Shown here piece after piece: positions 7,390-12,758 of a DNA stretch of 13,627 nt. Each line of letters starts with the position of its first letter. Within the stretch, counting starts at the first letter, position 1. The position numbers were made by a program, and so were the translations under genes. The stretch is taken from NCBI GenBank assembly GCA_039914625.1, contig JBDSOU010000080.1, positions 1 through 13,627 of the forward strand. The letters are read 5' to 3'. The notes beneath the pieces were generated by a model. That model saw only the letters and a program-made list of their open reading frames with translations, did no database searches and was not told the origin of the DNA. This stretch comes from DATEMK01 sp039914625 (GTDB lineage Bacteria; Bacteroidota; Bacteroidia; AKYH767-A; OLB10).

Positions 7390-7493
7390 ATTTGATTTGA
7401 TGATTTGATGATTTGATAATTTGATGATGATAAAAATCAGAAGCGGAAGCCTTCTTTTAATTACCAAATTATCAAATTAGCTCATTATCTGAT
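7390..7493. repeat. 8-base mirrored repeat array, nusG-rplK gap
   Basis: After a partial unit, ATTTGATG, ATTTGATG, ATTTGATA and ATTTGATG follow at exact period 8 (7395-7426). The mirrored run TACCAAAT, TATCAAAT, TAGCTCAT and TATCTGAT is at 7462-7493, also period 8. A 13-base segment (7411-7423) is exactly reverse-complementary to 7465-7477. Between the arms is a short hairpin, AGAAG...CTTCT. The array fills nearly the whole gap and ends 5 bases from the nusG stop. Confidence 0.85.
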
Positions 7494-7498
7494 TGATT

Positions 7499-8044
7499 TT
7501 ATTCTTTTTCTACTTGCATATAACTCAACTCCAATGGTGTTTTTCTTCCGAAAATTTTTACCATTACTTTGAGCTTTTTCTTTTCTTCGTTTACTTCTTC
7601 AATTACTCCTGAGAAGGTATTGAACGGCCCATCCACCACTTTAACTGTTTCGCCCACAACAAATGGAATGTTCATTATTTCTTCCGACTCCGCCAGTTCA
7701 TCCACTTTTCCAAGCAGCCTGTTCACTTCTGATGGTCGGAGCGGTGCAGGAGCTTCTCCTTTCGGACCTAAGAAATTAATTACTCCTGTTACATTCTGAA
7801 TAATGTGAGGAATTTCACCGGTCAGCACCGCCTCTATCAAAACATATCCCGGAAGGTAATTCCGTTCTTTACTTACTTTTTTCCCGTCTTTGATCTGGTA
7901 AATTTTTTCCGTTGGAATTAATACCTGCGAAACAAAATCATTCAACTTCAGGCGGTTTATTTCAGCTTCAATATATTGCTTGACCTTTTTCTCTTTGCCG
8001 CTGATAGCACGAATGACGTACCATTTTTTTACTGTATCTGTCAT
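7499..8044 (-). CDS. nusG: Transcription elongation/antitermination factor NusG
   Basis: NusG binds RNA polymerase and couples it to the ribosome and Rho. The NGN domain (about 5-115) has KKWYVIRAISGKEKKVKQYI near the N terminus and RNYLPGYVLIEA (about 62-73); the KOW domain follows (about 125-181, GETVKVVDGPFNTFSGVIEE). I chose the second ATG (8044), giving MTDTVKKWYV, because other Bacteroidota NusG proteins have a similar short lead before KKWYV. The ATG at 8050 would add two residues and cannot be excluded. The gene starts 14 bases after the secE stop, the usual close pairing. Confidence 0.96.
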   Translation of the reverse strand: MTDTVKKWYVIRAISGKEKKVKQYIEAEINRLKLNDFVSQVLIPTEKIYQIKDGKKVSKERNYLPGYVLIEAVLTGEIPHIIQNVTGVINFLGPKGEAPAPLRPSEVNRLLGKVDELAESEEIMNIPFVVGETVKVVDGPFNTFSGVIEEVNEEKKKLKVMVKIFGRKTPLELSYMQVEKE

Positions 8045-8058
8045 TATCATAGCTGCGC

Positions 8059-8253
8059 TTAGTCGAACAAAGAATAAATTAAATTCATGGAACCCTGGAA
8101 TACCGAGTCCATAAGAAATACCACAATGCCTATTATTAATGAGGCAGTTAAAACTACAATCGCACTGCTCTGAAGTTCAGCCCAGGTAGGCCACGATACT
8201 TTGTGCATGAGTTCATTATAGCACTCCTTTATATAATTTGATATCTTATTCAT
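8059..8253 (-). CDS. secE: Preprotein translocase subunit SecE
   Basis: This 64-residue, single-span SecE is the short form common outside the enterobacteria. A cytoplasmic amphipathic helix (NKISNYIKECYNELMHKVSW, residues 2-21, with the conserved K-V-x-W-P-T) leads into one membrane helix (about 30-50, SAIVVLTASLIIGIVVFLMD). SecE stabilises the SecY channel in the inner membrane. It stands directly before nusG and after tRNA-Trp, the normal Bacteroidota order. Confidence 0.95.
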   Translation of the reverse strand: MNKISNYIKECYNELMHKVSWPTWAELQSSAIVVLTASLIIGIVVFLMDSVFQGSMNLIYSLFD

Positions 8254-8262
8254 TTTTTTTGA

Positions 8263-8329
8263 GTTATTTGTTAATCGTTATCTGTTGTTTGTAAACTTTG
8301 GTGTTAACAATTAACCAATAACCTTTAAC
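8263..8329. repeat. 7-base mirrored repeat array, tRNA-Trp-secE gap
   Basis: Units GTTATTT, GTTAATC, GTTATCT, GTTGTTT and GTAAACT run at exact period 7 (8263-8297). The mirrored units TGTTAAC, AATTAAC, CAATAAC and CTTTAAC follow at 8302-8329, also period 7. Segments 8263-8280 and 8305-8322 are reverse complements at 16 of 18 positions. The array lies between the 3' end of tRNA-Trp and the secE start. Confidence 0.8.
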
Positions 8330-8339
8330 CTTTTTGCTG

Positions 8340-8412
8340 CACGGGTGGAGAGACTCGAACTCCCAGCCAACGGTTTTGGAGACCGCTACTCTACCAATTG
8401 AGCTACACCCGT
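8340..8412 (-). tRNA. tRNA-Trp (CCA)
   Basis: The acceptor stem ACGGGTG/CACCCGT, a standard D arm with GCTCAATTGGTAGAG, the anticodon stem GCGGT/ACCGT around loop CTCCAAA (anticodon CCA), and the T arm GGGAG-TTCGAGT-CTCTC give a complete cloverleaf. The discriminator is G73, as expected for tRNA-Trp. The 3' CCA is not encoded; CA follows the discriminator. It sits between tuf and secE, a position not occupied by a tRNA in E. coli. Confidence 0.97.
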
Positions 8413-8416
8413 TTGA

Positions 8417-8490
8417 TAGTTGGGAGTTTAGAGTTCGGAGTTCAGAGTAAATCCTTTTTCTATTAACTCCGAACTCCAGTCTCCGAACTA
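8417..8490. repeat. 7-base mirrored repeat array over the tuf stop codon
   Basis: Units AGTTGGG, AGTTTAG, AGTTCGG and AGTTCAG run at exact period 7 (8418-8445). The mirrored units ATTAACT, CCGAACT, CCAGTCT and CCGAACT (8462-8489) have the same period. Segments 8417-8442 and 8465-8490 are reverse complements at 22 of 26 positions with a 22-base loop. The tuf TAG stop (8488-8490) is part of the arm. In the transcript this is a large hairpin between the tuf stop and tRNA-Trp, and could protect the tuf mRNA end or guide tRNA release. Confidence 0.85.
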
Positions 8491-9675
8491 CTTTATAATC
8501 TCAGTTACCTGGCCTGCACCAACCGTTCTGCCGCCTTCGCGAATTGCAAAACGTAAGCCTTTATCCATAGCAACAGGAACAATAAGACCTACTGTAATTG
8601 TTACGTTGTCGCCCGGCATTACCATTTCACGACCTTCAGGTAATGTGATTTCACCTGTTACATCGGTAGTTCTCAGATAAAACTGCGGACGGTATTTGTT
8701 ATGAAACGGAGTGTGACGGCCGCCTTCTTCTTTCTTCAAAACATAAATCTCAGCTTTGAATTCAGTATGCGGAGTTATTGAACCCGGTTTTGCAACCACC
8801 ATTCCTCTGCGAATATCATCTTTTTCAATACCTCTGAGCAGTAATCCTACGTTATCACCAGCTTCTCCCCTGTCCAGAATTTTGCGGAACATTTCCACAC
8901 CTGTAACAGTTGAGGTCAGCTTTTTTTCCTGCATTCCGATGATTTCAACGCTGTCGTTTGAATTGATAACGCCTCTCTCAATACGTCCTGTAGCAACGGT
9001 TCCGCGGCCGGTGATGGAGAATACATCTTCAACAGGCATGAGGAAAGGTTTCTCAATTTCACGCAGAGGAATTGGAATGAAAGTATCCACAGCATCCATT
9101 AATTGCATGATGGCAGGAACCCATTTCTCATCTTTATTCAATCCTCCAAGAGCAGAACCACGAATAACAGGAGTATTTGCTCCGTCAAATTCGTAAAACG
9201 TTAACAACTCGCGAATTTCCATTTCAACAAGGTCTAACAATTCAGGATCGTCAACCATGTCCACTTTATTCATAAACACTACTATCTTAGGCACACCAAC
9301 TTGGCGGGCCAGGAGAATATGCTCACGGGTTTGTGGCATAGGACCATCAGTAGCTGCAACCACAACAATAGCTCCGTCCATCTGGGCAGCCCCTGTTACC
9401 ATGTTCTTTACATAGTCAGCGTGGCCGGGACAGTCAACGTGCGCGTAGTGGCGCAGTGCTGTTGAGTATTCAACGTGCGCAGTATTAATTGTAATTCCTC
9501 GTGCTTTTTCTTCAGGAGCGTTGTCAATCGAATCGAATGAACGAACTTCTGCAAATCCTTTTGCTGCAAGAACTGTTGTAATTGCTGCTGTTAATGTTGT
9601 TTTTCCGTGGTCAACGTGACCGATGGTTCCAATGTTTACGTGCGGTTTGGAACGATCAAATTTTTCTTTTGCCAT
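8488..9675 (-). CDS. tuf: Elongation factor Tu
   Basis: EF-Tu carries aminoacyl-tRNA to the ribosome as a GTP complex. The 395-residue protein has all GTPase motifs: GHVDHGKT (19-26), the switch I threonine in GITINTAHVEY (T62), DCPGH (81-85, with the catalytic histidine H85) and NKVD (136-139). Domains II and III follow from about 205, including EDVFSITGRGTVATGRIERG and the C-terminal GGRTVGAGQVTEIIK. It lies downstream of tRNA-Thr(GGU), as E. coli tufB does after thrT. The stop codon is inside a repeat array. No separate promoter is seen in the 119-base gap upstream. Confidence 0.99.
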   Translation of the reverse strand: MAKEKFDRSKPHVNIGTIGHVDHGKTTLTAAITTVLAAKGFAEVRSFDSIDNAPEEKARGITINTAHVEYSTALRHYAHVDCPGHADYVKNMVTGAAQMDGAIVVVAATDGPMPQTREHILLARQVGVPKIVVFMNKVDMVDDPELLDLVEMEIRELLTFYEFDGANTPVIRGSALGGLNKDEKWVPAIMQLMDAVDTFIPIPLREIEKPFLMPVEDVFSITGRGTVATGRIERGVINSNDSVEIIGMQEKKLTSTVTGVEMFRKILDRGEAGDNVGLLLRGIEKDDIRRGMVVAKPGSITPHTEFKAEIYVLKKEEGGRHTPFHNKYRPQFYLRTTDVTGEITLPEGREMVMPGDNVTITVGLIVPVAMDKGLRFAIREGGRTVGAGQVTEIIK

Positions 9676-9794
9676 AATTTATTTTGTATAAGAATCGGTT
9701 AATAGAGATGTTTGGACTTTATGATTGGTAAATGATATTCTTGTATTGCTGTATTATTAAATGGTTTTTAGTGTTTTTTATTGCTTACTCTATG

Positions 9795-9866
<72 letters not shown>

Positions 9867-9886
9867 TTTTGCTCAGCTCCCCGTTG

Positions 9887-9959
9887 AGCGGAAGACCGGG
9901 CTCGAACCGGCCACCCCCAGCTTGGAAGGCTAGTGCTCTACCAAATGAGCTACTTCCGC
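9887..9959 (-). tRNA. tRNA-Gly (UCC)
   Basis: The acceptor stem GCGGAAG/CTTCCGC, anticodon stem CTAGC/GCTGG with loop CTTCCAA (anticodon TCC), and T arm GCCGG-TTCGAGC-CCGGT give a complete tRNA-Gly with U73, the normal glycine discriminator; the last anticodon-stem pairing is imperfect. CA follows the discriminator. It matches glyT of the E. coli cluster. Only 20 bases separate it from tRNA-Thr(GGU). Confidence 0.96.
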
Positions 9960-9970
9960 TTATCAATTTT

Positions 9971-10027
9971 GGATTCCGGATTTCAGATTTTGGATTTCAT
10001 TCCGCAATCACTAAACTCGCAATCCGC
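9971..10027. repeat. 7-base mirrored repeat array, tRNA-Tyr-tRNA-Gly gap
   Basis: Units GGATTCC, GGATTTC, AGATTTT and GGATTTC run at exact period 7 (9971-9998). Reverse-complement-like units ATTCCGC, AATCACT, AAACTCGC and AATCCGC follow (9999-10027); one unit has an extra base. The array occupies nearly all of the gap between the two tRNAs. Confidence 0.65.
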
Positions 10028-10037
10028 ATTTCCTTTG

Positions 10038-10120
10038 TGGGGAGAGAAGGATTCGAACCTTCGAAGTCGTAAGACGACAGATTTACAGTCTGTTCCATTT
10101 GGCCACTCTGGTATCTCCCC
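10038..10120 (-). tRNA. tRNA-Tyr (GUA)
   Basis: This is a class II tRNA with a long variable arm (GTCGTCTTACGAC). The acceptor stem is GGGGAGA/TCTCCCC, the anticodon stem is CAGA/TCTG with loop CTGTAAA (anticodon GTA), and the T arm is GAAGG-TTCGAAT-CCTTC. Discriminator A73 is as expected; CA follows. It matches tyrU in the E. coli cluster. Confidence 0.97.
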
Positions 10121-10126
10121 TTGCTG

Positions 10127-10178
10127 GTTTACAGCGTGCAGTCTGTGGCTTTGTCAAGCGTAAACTGTAAGTGCAAAC
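10127..10178. repeat. 7-base mirrored repeat array, tRNA-Thr-tRNA-Tyr gap
   Basis: Units GTTTACA, GCGTGCA, GTCTGTG and GCTTTGT (10127-10154) are followed by mirrored GCGTAAA, CTGTAAG and TGCAAAC (10158-10178), both with period 7. The units are more diverged than in the other gaps. A separate CCGAA/TTCGG hairpin lies at 10182-10199. Confidence 0.6.
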
Positions 10179-10222
10179 TTACCGAAAGAGTAACTTCGGA
10201 ATCACCTGTAAACTGATCAATG

Positions 10223-10296
10223 AGCCGATGGAGGGATTCGAACCCCCGACCCACTGATTACAAATCAGTAGCTCTGGCCAACTGAGCTACATCGGC
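10223..10296 (-). tRNA. tRNA-Thr (UGU)
   Basis: The acceptor stem GCCGATG/CATCGGC, D arm GCTCAGTTGGCCAGAGC, anticodon stem ACTGA/TCAGT with loop TTTGTAA (anticodon TGT), and T arm GGGGG-TTCGAAT-CCCTC form a full cloverleaf with U73 followed by CA. It is the first complete gene of the operon and corresponds to E. coli thrU. Confidence 0.97.
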
Positions 10297-10307
10297 ATTG
10301 TCAGAAA

Positions 10308-10386
10308 GTTAATAGTTAATAGTTAATGGTTTTTTATTATTCGTGTTATCCAAATTATGAATAACGTTTAACGAACAACAATTAAC
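10308..10386. repeat. 7-base mirrored repeat array, operon leader
   Basis: Units GTTAATA, GTTAATA and GTTAATG (10308-10328) are mirrored by GAATAAC, GTTTAAC, GAACAAC and AATTAAC (10359-10386), all with exact period 7. It lies between the tRNA-like fragment at 10387-10410 and tRNA-Thr(UGU). Confidence 0.75.
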
Positions 10387-10410
10387 TCCTGCTAACTGAG
10401 CTACTTCGAC
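10387..10410 (-). pseudogene. Fragment resembling the 5' part of a tRNA gene
   Basis: Reading the minus strand from 10410, a 7-base acceptor-like GTCGAAG is followed by TA, GCTCAGTTAGCAG and GAG, which is the layout of acceptor arm plus D arm. Over 25 bases it matches the 5' end of the neighbouring tRNA-Thr(UGU) at 20 positions. Anticodon arm, T arm and 3' acceptor are missing; the sequence runs straight into the GTTAATT repeats. Confidence 0.5.
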
Positions 10411-10448
10411 ACACTTTCTTCACTAATTTCAATGAACAATACAAACTC

Positions 10449-10464
10449 CTCCCAAAAATGGGAG
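10449..10464 (-). other. Hairpin at the presumed 5' end of the operon transcript
   Basis: CTCCCA and TGGGAG form a 6-bp stem with a 4-base loop. It begins 3 bases after the -7 element, so it would sit at or close to +1 of the operon RNA and could stabilise its 5' end. An operator role is equally possible. Confidence 0.5.
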
Positions 10465-10466
10465 CG

Positions 10467-10497
10467 CAAATTTAGAAAAGATAATCAGATAAACAAA
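10467..10497 (-). promoter_or_regulatory. Main promoter of the tRNA-tuf-ribosomal protein operon
   Basis: Minus-strand TTTG (10497-10494), 19 bases, then TAAATTTG (10474-10467) matches the Bacteroidota consensus TTTG-N19/21-TAnnTTTG in sequence and spacing. It lies between the DUF4290 gene and the first tRNA, where a promoter for the whole operon is expected. Confidence 0.8.
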
Positions 10498-10533
10498 TCC
10501 GTGTTGAAAATATTTTGAAAATTTTTTTAAAAG

Positions 10534-10544
10534 CCGGATGCCGG
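10534..10544 (-). terminator. Weak possible terminator after the DUF4290 gene
   Basis: CCGG-CAT-CCGG followed by CTTTTAAAA on the minus strand could form a small 4-bp hairpin with a short T run, about 35 bases after the stop codon at 10580. It is too small to call firmly. Confidence 0.25.
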
Positions 10545-10579
10545 GTGTTGCAGCTTAAGCAATTTAACAATGTATTTTC

Positions 10580-11197
10580 TTATCTTCTGGGTCCTCTTTT
10601 CTTTTTCACCATCTTCTTTTGTTTTTTCGACAAGCCTGCATTTTTTGTGGTGAGCTCAAACTTCTCCTGAAGTTTTGTATTTTCATCAAGCGAAATGGTT
10701 CCTTTCGACAGTTCGCGCAAGTGTTCAAAAACCAAATGATCGTCCACCGTATCGCGGTTCCAGTTAAGGTATTGAAACTTCATAAAGTTAGCAAGCGTTA
10801 TAGTCAACTGGTTTTTTTCCGGGCCATCATCCATTTTCAGAAGTTCTATTATCATCAACTCCATGGTTTTTCCGTAATGCTTAAACCGTATTTTTTTGCT
10901 GGGGTACGTAACTTTTTTAGGTCTTACTTTCAGCGTTTGTGCTGTGAGTTTAGGATAAGGCGAATCCACATCGAGCTTAAAATCTGAAATAACAAAAAGG
11001 TGATCCCACAGCTTGTGCCTGAAATCCGTAATATCTCTCAAATGCGGATTAAGCGCTCCCATTACCGTTACAATTACCTGTGCTGCATTATTGCGGTCAT
11101 CCCTGTCATCAATGGTGCACGCATGTTCAACCATTTTTTGAATATTACGACCGTATTCAGATATAATTAGAAGACTCCGTCCGCTGTTGTATTCCAT
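10580..11197 (-). CDS. DUF4290 family protein
   Basis: The 205-residue product is recognised as DUF4290 by its N-terminal block SEYGRNIQKMVEHACTIDDR (residues 13-32), the central LNPHLRDITDFRHKLWDHLF (about 49-68) and DVDSPYP (about 76-82). It is soluble, largely helical, and has a basic tail (KKQKKMVKKKRGPRR). I know the family only from Bacteroidota, where it is widely conserved and of unknown function; the basic tail might suggest nucleic acid contact, which is only an inference. The ATG at 11197 fits the family's MEYN start. It lies upstream of the tRNA-tuf operon on the same strand and seems to have its own promoter. Confidence 0.9.
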   Translation of the reverse strand: MEYNSGRSLLIISEYGRNIQKMVEHACTIDDRDDRNNAAQVIVTVMGALNPHLRDITDFRHKLWDHLFVISDFKLDVDSPYPKLTAQTLKVRPKKVTYPSKKIRFKHYGKTMELMIIELLKMDDGPEKNQLTITLANFMKFQYLNWNRDTVDDHLVFEHLRELSKGTISLDENTKLQEKFELTTKNAGLSKKQKKMVKKKRGPRR

Positions 11198-11220
11198 ATT
11201 TAAAAATTAATTGGTGTGCT

Positions 11221-11228
11221 CAAAAGTA
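11221..11228 (-). promoter_or_regulatory. Possible promoter -7 element of the DUF4290 gene
   Basis: Minus-strand TACTTTTG fits TAnnTTTG and would give a leader of roughly 17-20 bases before the ATG at 11197. The nearest TTG upstream is about 26 bases away, too far for a typical -33 element. Confidence 0.4.
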
Positions 11229-11422
11229 GGCAAAATTTGTTATTCCGGTTTTAACAATATGAATAACAGACCAGGGCAATGATCACCCGGTTTAACAAAA
11301 CAGAAGCAATAGAGTTGCGTCTTTGGGCTTCCACCGGTCTGATTGACCGAAAAATGAGTTAACCACATAATAATGTTAATAAAATTTTATAAAAAATTCA
11401 TACAAATTCAAAAGTATTCCCC
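11229..11422. other. Gene-free stretch, nothing firm recognised
   Basis: No credible gene is seen. A near-identical sequence occurs twice (CCGGTTTTAACAA at 11245-11257 and CCGGTTTAACAA at 11287-11298), and CGGTC/GACCG can form a small hairpin near 11340. The 94-codon plus-strand frame starting at 11373 covers the terminator and the decayed type IX tail in the opposite orientation, so it is not a gene. Confidence 0.5.
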
Positions 11423-11430
11423 TATATTTG
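11423..11430 (+). promoter_or_regulatory. Orphan plus-strand -7 element
   Basis: TATATTTG is a good TAnnTTTG match on the plus strand, but no TTG stands 19-21 bases upstream and no plus-strand gene follows. A terminator-like hairpin begins 23 bases downstream. Confidence 0.3.
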
Positions 11431-11453
11431 CATCCATAGGGTTAGGTAAAGAG

Positions 11454-11484
11454 CCGGAGCACTTTTCGTTCCGGTTTCTTTTTT
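11454..11484. terminator. Terminator hairpin with T run on the plus strand
   Basis: CCGGAGC and GTTCCGG form a 7-bp stem (one G-T pair) with the loop ACTTTTC, followed by TTTCTTTTTT. On the minus strand the same stem lies 17 bases after the end of the type IX secretion remnant and is followed by CTCTTT, so it probably served as a two-way terminator for that lost gene. Confidence 0.6.
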
Positions 11485-11501
11485 GGGGTAAGTTGATGTT
11501 T

Positions 11502-11663
11502 TTATTCTTTCACAACCTTGCCTTTCTTAATCACTCCTCTCGATATATCGCGATTATTTCTCACTTCATAAATATAAATTCCTTTTGCAAATTGTTCCGT
11601 GTTAAACGAAACAGAATTGGTAAATTTCTGTTGAAAAAGTTTTCTTTGAGCCAGTAAGAGCAT
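11502..11663 (-). pseudogene. Remnant of a type IX secretion cargo protein (C-terminal sorting tail)
   Basis: The minus strand encodes a 53-codon frame ending in FNTEQFAKGIYIYEVRNN...GKVVKE and a stop. This has the pattern of the type A C-terminal sorting domain (Por secretion tail): a polar lead, a G-[IL]-Y-x-Y-x-V strand, then a glycine/lysine-rich last strand ending in K-[VL]-V/L-K. In real cargo this tail follows a large exported protein. Here it begins at an ATG directly after an in-frame TGA; the same frame continues upstream for 21 more codons (KGTAILGKTPDAYNQAWNLV) to a TAA, and no exported domain is present. I read it as the end of a decayed or deleted gene. Confidence 0.65.
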
Positions 11664-11788
11664 TCATATCACAAGATTCCAAGCCTGATTATATGCATCA
11701 GGTGTTTTGCCAAGAATAGCTGTGCCTTTTTGTTAGATGCACGCTTCGTTTTCATCTCCGATTTATTTTTTTGTTGCAGTATACTTTT

Positions 11789-12376
11789 TCAAGAAATCAA
11801 ACATTTTGTAACATCTTCAAGTTTCAATTTTGCTGCTGTAATTTCCTTACTAATTTCTTCGTTGTCTTTGCACAAGTCGGATAGCACTTCAGGTCGGAGA
11901 AGTTTAAAAGTTCCATCAGGAAGGATTACATAGCCCGCTTGGCAACAAACTGCAATTAGCTTTTCATCTGGTTTGATAATCCCAAGGTCTCTCTGTTCTT
12001 TTTCTGTACGCGCTGGTTCGCCAATGAAATAAGTATAATAACCTTTTTCAATTATCAGATTGTATCCTTTTACTTTTGAGTAAAGATAACTGTTAATGTA
12101 AATTGTGTCATGAATTGATACACCCCAGACTTCTTTCTCTAACTTTTCTTTGTCGCTTTTAGGTTGAATATTTTCAAGTTTGTAATTGGCGATACCACCT
12201 GTCATAAAAATATTTCCCTGTGTTCTCTGTTTGATTTGAAAACTGAAAGTCAATGAAGGAGTGTTTTGTTTTAACTCACTGAAGTTTGCAAAACCGTTGG
12301 CATTAGGATTGGTTGTCTGTCCGAAAACAATTCCAGCAAACAATATTGAAACTGCTACGCTAATTATTTTTTTCAT
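11789..12376 (-). CDS. Secreted or periplasmic protein of unknown function
   Basis: The 195-residue product starts with a typical signal peptide (MKKIISVAVSILFAGIVFGQ, probable cut around residues 18-20). There is no lipoprotein cysteine and no further membrane segment, so it should be periplasmic or exported. The body is mixed alpha/beta; visible points are KGYYTYFIGEPARTEKEQRD (about 110-130), two adjacent cysteines in AVCCQAGYVILPDGTFKLL and a third cysteine in SDLCKDNEE. The C-terminal helix (EEISKEITAAKLKLEDVTKC) is charged. I do not recognise the family with confidence. The start is fixed by the signal peptide. A -7 type element is present about 50 bases upstream; there is no clear partner gene. 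Confidence 0.8.
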   Translation of the reverse strand: MKKIISVAVSILFAGIVFGQTTNPNANGFANFSELKQNTPSLTFSFQIKQRTQGNIFMTGGIANYKLENIQPKSDKEKLEKEVWGVSIHDTIYINSYLYSKVKGYNLIIEKGYYTYFIGEPARTEKEQRDLGIIKPDEKLIAVCCQAGYVILPDGTFKLLRPEVLSDLCKDNEEISKEITAAKLKLEDVTKCLIS

Positions 12377-12426
12377 TGTTGTCTTTATTTATAGTGATTG
12401 TTAAAATTAATTTCTTGTAGTTAGTT

Positions 12427-12434
12427 CAAAGTTA
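12427..12434 (-). promoter_or_regulatory. Probable promoter -7 element of the secreted protein gene
   Basis: Minus-strand TAACTTTG fits TAnnTTTG, with a TTG (12460-12458) 23 bases upstream, slightly longer than the usual 19-21. The leader to the ATG at 12376 would be about 45 bases. Confidence 0.5.
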
Positions 12435-12477
12435 GCAGTGTCCCCATTTATTGCGCACAACACATCAGAGATAAATG

Positions 12478-12615
12478 ATCCCGATAGTTATCGGGATAAA
12501 ATGAAAGGCTTACAAGTTACCATCTCAAAACTACCACAACTTAATAATCATGGTTCAGACAATTTCAATAGCCAATCAACCTGTCCCGATATTTCATCGG
12601 GAAACCTTTCATTTT
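12478..12615. repeat. Composite hairpin element with CCCGAT...ATCGGG stems
   Basis: Two hairpins share the TCCCGAT/ATCGGGA stem: the first (12478-12497) has 9-bp arms with almost no loop, the second (12584-12602) has 7-bp arms with loop ATTTC. AAAATGAAAGG directly after the first (12498-12508) is exactly reverse-complementary to CCTTTCATTTT just after the second (12605-12615). The 75 bases between hold no frame of note. It looks like a small repeat element similar in form to REP/MITE elements; the gene-free stretch 12377-12758 is largely made of this and the inverted repeat that follows. Confidence 0.6.
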
Positions 12616-12653
12616 AAAATTTACATTTAGTCCTCCTAAAGCCAACTTTACTG

Positions 12654-12719
12654 AGACCCTCTTTAATTATTTGATTTCTTTGTCATAGAAAATCTTCATG
12701 TTTTAATTAAAGAGGATCT
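12654..12719. repeat. 16-base inverted repeat with inner stem
   Basis: The arms 12654-12669 and 12704-12719 pair at 15 of 16 positions (core CCTCTTTAATTA). Within the 34-base middle, TTTCT and AGAAA form an inner stem with a 7-base loop. The single mismatch becomes a G-U pair in minus-strand RNA. It lies 40 bases after the stop codon of the membrane protein gene, but no T run follows, so it is not a standard terminator. Confidence 0.6.
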
Positions 12720-12758
12720 GCATGTTAGCTGCCGTTATACATTTCATAGTGAATGTGA

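Noticed and set aside
6860..7493. CRISPR array
   Set aside because: Repeats are 8 bases with no unique spacers and appear in both orientations; no cas gene is present.
11373..11657. 94-codon plus-strand frame
   Set aside because: It begins before the TATATTTG element, crosses a terminator hairpin and is antisense to the type IX tail, which is the more convincing reading.
12723..12740. Integron attC-like bases (GTTAGCTGCCGTTATAC) beside an isolated gene
   Set aside because: Neither the RYYYAAC nor the GTTRRRY core is matched properly and no paired site is found on the other side of the gene.
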